Shown: positions 62,884-64,000 of the stretch, piece after piece | Layout of the letters: each line of letters begins with the position of its first letter | Position numbering within the stretch: the stretch's first letter is position 1 | Source: Oribacterium sp. P6A1 | GTDB taxonomy: Bacteria; Bacillota; Clostridia; Lachnospirales; Lachnospiraceae | Length of the DNA: 64,000 nt | Assembly: GCF_000702885.1 (NCBI RefSeq) | Contig: NZ_JNKO01000003.1 | Location: forward strand, 180,375-244,374 | Direction: 5' to 3' | Translations under genes and position numbers: made by a program | The notes under the pieces: model-generated | The model's database searches: none | The model's input: the letters and a program-made list of their open reading frames with translations, nothing else | What the model was told of the DNA's origin: nothing

Positions 62884-63375
62884 TCATATTTCTATAAACC
62901 TAGGTTGTCTTCGTTGTCTGGCATCTGGATTTTCATCTGCATAGCCCACTGTTATGATTCCAGTTACATAATCTTTATCCGTTAATCCTAGTAAATTTCT
63001 CATTTCATCCTGCTCATACCAACCTGTCCAGCATGTAGCTAATCCCATATGTTGTGCCTGTAATCTCATAAAGAAAACATTTAAATCCATCCTTCCGTAA
63101 GACAAATCTTGTTCTCTATACTTTGCACCAATTACTGTAATCATGAAATCCCAGACTAAGCGATATTCCTTCATCATGGCATTGAGACAAACCTGTTTGC
63201 CAACTTCCATAGAACTGTGTGTTACTGTTTTTATAAGTTCATCATCACCCAGACATCTCAACCTTCTTAGACATCCTGTTACAGTTCTTTTCAAACTCTT
63301 TTCTGTTGGAAACTGAAAAAGGTTATCTTCGATGATTCTCGAAATAATCTCTTCATCACTGAGATTATCATCCAC
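62884..63375 (-). CDS. Chimera: BrxA (DUF1819) N-terminal part fused to nitroreductase C-terminal part
   Basis: Protein of 163 residues from GTG 63375. Residues 1-105 match BREX protein BrxA (DUF1819): EEIISRIIEDNLFQFPTEKS, RRLRCLGDDELIKTV, MMKEYRLVWDFMITVIGAKY, LSYGRMDLNVFFMRLQ. From about 106 the sequence is the C-terminal half of a nitroreductase: AQHMGLATCWTGWYEQDEMR, LLGLTDKDYVTGIITVGYAD, ARQRRQPRFIEI. BrxA is normally about 200 residues and its first 30 or so are also missing. No nitroreductase N-terminal FMN motif is present. The frame is intact, but neither activity is expected; I regard it as a relic of deletion. Confidence 0.8.
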   Translation of the reverse strand: MDDNLSDEEIISRIIEDNLFQFPTEKSLKRTVTGCLRRLRCLGDDELIKTVTHSSMEVGKQVCLNAMMKEYRLVWDFMITVIGAKYREQDLSYGRMDLNVFFMRLQAQHMGLATCWTGWYEQDEMRNLLGLTDKDYVTGIITVGYADENPDARQRRQPRFIEI

Positions 63376-63502
63376 AAGCAGCCTCGCCCTTACTCATTTT
63401 GGCAATTGTACCGCTACTGAGCTTTACCTCATTCATCAAATCTGTTTTGTTCATGTTGTTGTCAATTAGTAATTTCCATAATCCGTTATATGAAATACTC
63501 AT
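63368..63502 (-). pseudogene. Truncated XRE-family regulator upstream of the BrxA relic
   Basis: From ATG 63502 the frame gives 44 residues, MSISYNGLWKLLIDNNMNKT then DLMNEVKLSSGTIAKMSKGE, ending AACG and a stop. This is the first two-thirds of a small Cro/C1-type HTH protein (about 68 residues in relatives). It stops just inside the BrxA reading frame, overlapping its GTG start by eight bases. A small regulator ahead of brxA is common in BREX loci. Confidence 0.75.
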
Positions 63503-63636
63503 ACTTTAATAATGCATAATATGATGATGACCTATAATGGTGATCAAGAGAGATATGCAAAAATAGCAGGTCATGGTTCTTGGGCTTTTCTAATGTTTAT
63601 TCGGCAAAAATTTTTATGTTTTTTTATGAACCAGAT

Positions 63637-64000
63637 TTATGACAGCTCTCTCATTGCTTCTTCCGCCTTCTTCTCTGCTTCTGACAATGCTTCTTCCGCC
63701 GGTATATTCTCCAGCTCCACCTGATCAGCTGCGATCTTTAGTGCATCGTAAATCTTTCCTCCTGTTGGGTCTATAGGAAGCACTGAAGCGTGCTGTGATT
63801 GTTGGAGTGGAACTGTTATCTCAGGATGCTCTTTCACATAATTATGATAGCTCTCAACACTATCCATATTCTTGCATACGGGTACATATCCAGTTCCCAT
63901 TGACCATACTGCCTGCTGTTCAGGGCTCGTAAAGTACCGTATAAATGCTGCAGCTCCGGTCTTCTCCTTCTCACTTGAGGATTTGACGATAACAAAATCT
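63637..64000 (-). CDS. Sugar-type ABC transporter solute-binding protein, C-terminal part (partial)
   Basis: About 120 codons enter from the right edge: DFVIVKSSSEKEKTGAAAFI, RYFTSPEQQAVWSMGTGYVP, VCKNMDSVESYHNYVKEHPE. This is the C-terminal region of family 1 (UgpB/glycerol-3-phosphate-like) solute-binding proteins; AAFIRYFTSPEQQAVWS and GYVPV are hallmarks. It ends AEEALSEAEKKAEEAMRELS, the common closing helix. The N-terminal lobe and signal lie outside the window. It is unrelated to the remnants next to it. Confidence 0.88.
   Translation of the reverse strand, partial: DFVIVKSSSEKEKTGAAAFIRYFTSPEQQAVWSMGTGYVPVCKNMDSVESYHNYVKEHPEITVPLQQSQHASVLPIDPTGGKIYDALKIAADQVELENIPAEEALSEAEKKAEEAMRELS

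Noticed and set aside
63512..63724. Plus-strand open frame of 70 codons near the right end
   Set aside because: No ribosome site, and its second half is antisense to the solute-binding protein gene.
1..64000. CRISPR array or intact prophage
   Set aside because: No regularly spaced 25-40-bp repeats with unique spacers and no phage structural genes were seen on either strand.

Overview
The window looks like chromosome of a low-GC, Gram-positive gut or oral anaerobe of the Clostridia, most likely Lachnospiraceae. Ribosome binding sites are strong AGGAGG types. Typical content includes MetNIQ, an EIICBA sugar PTS with a BglG-type antiterminator, flavinylated fumarate-reductase-like lipoproteins, a tripartite tricarboxylate transporter, acetolactate decarboxylase, DUF1311 and clostripain lipoproteins, choline-binding-type repeats and many PD-(D/E)XK Rpn-type genes. 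No rRNA, tRNA or CRISPR array is visible. Genus cannot be fixed from the sequence alone.

Layout. 0-2.8 kb: peptide ABC transporter genes (permease cut by the window edge, solute-binding protein with a damaged start) and a 5'-truncated FAD-linked hydroxyacid oxidase. 2.8-8.1 kb: 2-hydroxyacid dehydrogenase, PLP aminotransferase and MetQ-MetI-MetN. 8.2-8.5 kb: palindromic 104-bp tandem repeats. 8.5-14.1 kb: thioesterase, YbaK-type deacylase, DUF1311 lipoprotein and two tandem intracellular 5'-nucleotidase-like enzymes. 14.1-17.9 kb (plus strand): glucose/GlcNAc-type PTS with a textbook RAT/terminator leader and its antiterminator. 18-23 kb: secreted Ig-like protein, AAA-ATPase/nuclease and a toxin-antitoxin pair with a clear promoter and operator. 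23-27 kb: Tat-exported flavoprotein reductase, divergent LysR regulator, NUDIX hydrolase. 27-33.5 kb: TctCBA with an enolase-superfamily enzyme and a Fis-type regulator with a degenerate AAA domain.

33.5-45.2 kb is an accessory island: a full-length Rpn-type element, a MITE-like deletion derivative of it, and a run of secreted proteins. Most of these pair a signal peptide and one or more calcium-loop-bearing wall-binding repeats with different C-terminal bodies; one has a transglutaminase-like domain. 45.6-57 kb is mostly core: citrate synthase, a fumarate-reductase-like flavoprotein, lipoproteins, clostripain-like protease, AlsD, ZIP transporter and YdcF/SanA-type protein.

57-63.5 kb is a graveyard of mobile and defence genes: Rpn fragments, a MITE-like element, 205-bp direct repeats carrying an 11-bp ladder of GTTRTCA sites, an internally deleted MobV relaxase, a VapE fragment with an amber codon, an Abi-C fragment, and a chimera in which the N-terminal part of BREX protein BrxA is joined in frame to the C-terminal half of a nitroreductase, just behind a truncated XRE regulator. 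The window ends inside a sugar-type solute-binding protein gene.

The most interesting items are the BrxA-nitroreductase chimera, the GTTRTCA ladders, the Rpn element with its short derivative, the cassette-like secreted proteins, the C-terminal domain shared by two large secreted proteins, and the palindromic 104-bp repeats. I did not find an intact defence system that I would call undescribed. All homology statements rest on recognition by eye, not on database searches.
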